From: Butyrivibrio sp.
GTDB lineage: Bacteria > Bacillota > Clostridia > Lachnospirales > Lachnospiraceae
Length of the DNA stretch: 64,000 bases
Assembly (NCBI GenBank): GCA_015056655.1
Contig: SVFV01000010.1
Coordinates: 1 to 64,000 of the forward strand
Reading direction: 5' to 3'
Shown here piece by piece: positions 62,357 to 64,000 of the stretch (its first letter is position 1; each line of letters opens with the position of its first letter). A program made the position numbers and the translations under genes. A model generated the notes under the pieces. It did not search any database, had not been told where the DNA came from, and saw only the letters and a program-made list of their open reading frames with translations.

Positions 62357-62488
62357 ATTGCGGATGCACTTGATGAATCAAAAGAAACTATTCGAAAAAT
62401 TGTAAAGATATCAGAGAAATTTGCACCAGAATATGATGTCAAAAAGATAGCTGATTCACTTTTGGGAAAATATGAAAAAGATGACTGA
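62357..62488 (+). pseudogene. Rpn C-terminal fragment
   Basis: 44 codons homologous to the last codons of 57769-58743. No start codon or RBS of its own. The track ORF 62303-62488 begins inside the DUF5688-like gene in another frame and is not a gene. Bases 62589-62774 hold a small hairpin (AATTCCCT/AGGGATTT at about 62679-62703) and the leader of the next gene. Confidence 0.8.
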
Positions 62489-62588
62489 AATATTGTAACA
62501 AAAAAATTTTTTTACACAGTATAATGGAAAAATAATATCATTGAAAAACAGTCCTCAGGCGTAGGTTTAAGACTATGACTGGGGATTT
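62357..62588 (+). repeat. Direct repeat, right copy: truncated rpn 3' end and terminator
   Basis: Encodes in frame IADALDESKETIRKIVKIS and onward to the same KYEKDD C terminus as the full rpn gene, then the same intergenic and terminator sequence. The 5' part of rpn is absent, so this is a gene fragment. The right part of the terminator stem has decayed (GACTGGGGA). Confidence 0.9.
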
Positions 62589-62774
62589 GCTTTTATATGC
62601 GTAGTGAGAACGAATATTAAGTTTGGGTTGAAATTATAAAATTTTTATAAACTGTGAAATAAAAGACGATAAAATGACAATTCCCTATTGTAAACAGGGA
62701 TTTGTCGCGTTAGAATCAAAATTGTCACGTAAACTTATTTCTAGTGTTTCTTAAATGAGACGGAGGTATATTTA

Positions 62775-64000
62775 ATGAGAAGATTATCGAAATTAGGGGC
62801 AGGAGCGCTCGCTCTTATGCTTTCAGCAACTCTGGTGTTCCCTATAACTGCAAGTGCAGCACAGTATAGTGATTGGCATTCTGCTGCAAGTAATGTTATT
62901 GATAGTAATACCAAGACCTATCGTTTTACTGGTACATCTTTGAAGGTTGTAGTATCAGAATATGATGATGAAGATACTGTGAATGAAAGGACAGAATCTG
63001 TTGCTCGACTTGCAGCTTGGAATCAGGCTGTTAATCAGGGCGTAGTTAAGGCTGGAACATTTGCAAAATATGATGTAGATGTATATGCATACGATGCTAC
63101 TAATAAAAAATGGGTAGATAATTATTTCCTTTATGCAGACGAGGCTGGATGGAGCTGCAACGAGGATAGTGACAGAGCTGCTGATGGATCTTATACATAT
63201 AATCTTGCTATCTATCAGACTACTTATAAGAACAATATTACAGGTGAAACCTCTGCTAAGGAAAGCGACCTTACAGGTGTAGATCTTGTATCTGTTAATT
63301 CTATTCCCAAGAAGACTTCAGTTTATACTGGTGCATATAAGGATATTACTTTGAATCTTCGTTGTGGAAATGTCAAGATTCAGAAGATTAAATCATCCAA
63401 CAAGAAGGTGATTCAGGCAAGAGCAATCAGTAACTATACATATAAGACTACTTCTAATAGAGCTCTTTCAAAGGATCAGGCTGGATACTATTATGAAATC
63501 TCAGGTGAGAAGTTCTATGTTCCTGAGGGTACAAAGATAAATAACTCATACGCAACTGTTACACTTAGAGTATTTGGTAAGAAGGCTGGTAAGGCGGTTG
63601 TTAGTTTTGATATCGTAGATGTTAATGGCGCTAAGACAGGTTCTGCAAAGATTACTGTTGTATCTAGTAAGACAAAGCCTATTGCAAGCATTACATTTGG
63701 CGGAAAGTCACTTGATCAGGGTGATGTAATTGGCTCATCAAATACAAAGTATATTTACAATAAGCAGGATATTAACGCAGTCAGTGCTTACACAACAGCA
63801 AAGAGCGGAAAACTTAAGGTTACTCCTAGTGATGGCTATAAGCTTGTTCGTATTCAGGTTGGTAATCTTGAAAAGTATAAGTATGATAGTGCCAATGATC
63901 CAAGCTATGCTTCTTCAAATTATAGTACCACTGGAAAAACACATGCTTCATCAAAAGTAATTGAGACTACAGAAAGTCATCCTGTAGATTTAAATAATGA
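62775..64000 (+). CDS. Large secreted protein, incomplete at the window edge
   Basis: Open from ATG 62775 to the last base (408 codons, no stop), so it was missed by the ORF track. GGAGG lies 8 nt upstream. The signal peptide MRRLSKLGAGALALMLSATL ends near SASA-AQYS. The mature part is rich in Tyr, Asp, Ser and Lys, with strand repeats such as LNLRCGNVKIQKIKSSNKKV and VTLRVFGKKAGKAVVSFDI, which look like Ig-like (Big_2-type) modules of surface proteins. Likely a surface or wall protein whose anchor lies beyond the window. Confidence 0.8.
   Translation, partial: MRRLSKLGAGALALMLSATLVFPITASAAQYSDWHSAASNVIDSNTKTYRFTGTSLKVVVSEYDDEDTVNERTESVARLAAWNQAVNQGVVKAGTFAKYDVDVYAYDATNKKWVDNYFLYADEAGWSCNEDSDRAADGSYTYNLAIYQTTYKNNITGETSAKESDLTGVDLVSVNSIPKKTSVYTGAYKDITLNLRCGNVKIQKIKSSNKKVIQARAISNYTYKTTSNRALSKDQAGYYYEISGEKFYVPEGTKINNSYATVTLRVFGKKAGKAVVSFDIVDVNGAKTGSAKITVVSSKTKPIASITFGGKSLDQGDVIGSSNTKYIYNKQDINAVSAYTTAKSGKLKVTPSDGYKLVRIQVGNLEKYKYDSANDPSYASSNYSTTGKTHASSKVIETTESHPVDLNN

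Noticed and set aside
62303-62488. 61-aa ORF from the track
   Set aside because: It starts inside the DUF5688-like gene in another frame and then runs into the rpn fragment; not a gene.
1-64000. CRISPR arrays, tRNA and rRNA genes
   Set aside because: No regularly spaced direct repeats and no recognisable tRNA or rRNA sequence were found on either strand by reading.

Overview
This is about 64 kb of a low-GC Firmicute chromosome. The gene content fits the family Lachnospiraceae, most likely Butyrivibrio or a close relative. The clues are the standalone AICAR transformylase plus PurO-type IMP cyclohydrolase, the GGGtGRT/NifU-like pair, a DUF5688-type protein, BspA-like LRR proteins, a wall-binding L,D-transpeptidase, and many MBOAT/SGNH and zinc-ribbon/TPR proteins. 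The genus is an inference from family knowledge, since no rRNA or tRNA gene was seen.

Layout. 1-75: three stacked hairpins, possibly the end of an IS200/IS605-type element. 120-7332: CYTH phosphatase, trigger factor with an unusual basic/acidic tail, SEC-C protein, a threonyl-tRNA synthetase without a TGS domain, a GT39-like membrane glycosyltransferase and a secreted protein. 7414-11129 (minus): TrkA/TrkH potassium uptake, a 50-aa protein missing from the ORF track, and a secreted protein. 11288-16043: membrane and zinc-ribbon proteins, a flavodoxin, a TraX-like protein and a GH13 glucosidase. 16183-20742 (minus): CE1-like esterase, then the last two purine steps under a ZTP riboswitch, an LRR protein and a lipoprotein. 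20745-28796: a truncated Rpn-type nuclease remnant and the addBA recombination nuclease. 28823-30748 (minus): thiT behind a TPP riboswitch, and asnA. 31108-38626: an HPr-like protein without the active histidine, a nuclease-helicase, valS, folC and a small ORF. 38701-45602: an envelope cluster (zinc-ribbon/TPR, MBOAT plus SGNH, RidA, TPR lipoprotein, D,D-carboxypeptidase). 45641-51297: PH-domain protein, degenerate GGDEF/EAL protein, unknowns, MATE exporter and L,D-transpeptidase. 51554-55575: an operon of GH29 fucosidase, a second MBOAT and a second SGNH-like protein. 55686-57420: NifU-like scaffold plus GGGtGRT protein. 57769-62588: an Rpn nuclease gene whose 3' end and terminator are repeated about 3.7 kb downstream; the two copies bracket an Xre regulator, a CbxX-type AAA+ ATPase and a DUF5688-like protein. 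62775-end: a large secreted protein cut by the window edge.

The two strongest leads follow. (1) Two intergenic elements, 720-865 (+) and 18334-18471 (-), align without gaps over about 100 nt. Their helices differ in sequence but stay paired, and their internal loops and a GNRA tetraloop are conserved. This looks like a structured RNA family that I cannot assign to any class I know. (2) The Xre/AAA+/DUF5688 cassette is self-contained, has its own promoter and candidate operator, and is bracketed by a duplicated piece of an Rpn nuclease gene, which suggests a mobile or defence-like module. A third, smaller lead is a pseudoknot-like RNA with a U-tract at about 11829-11906.
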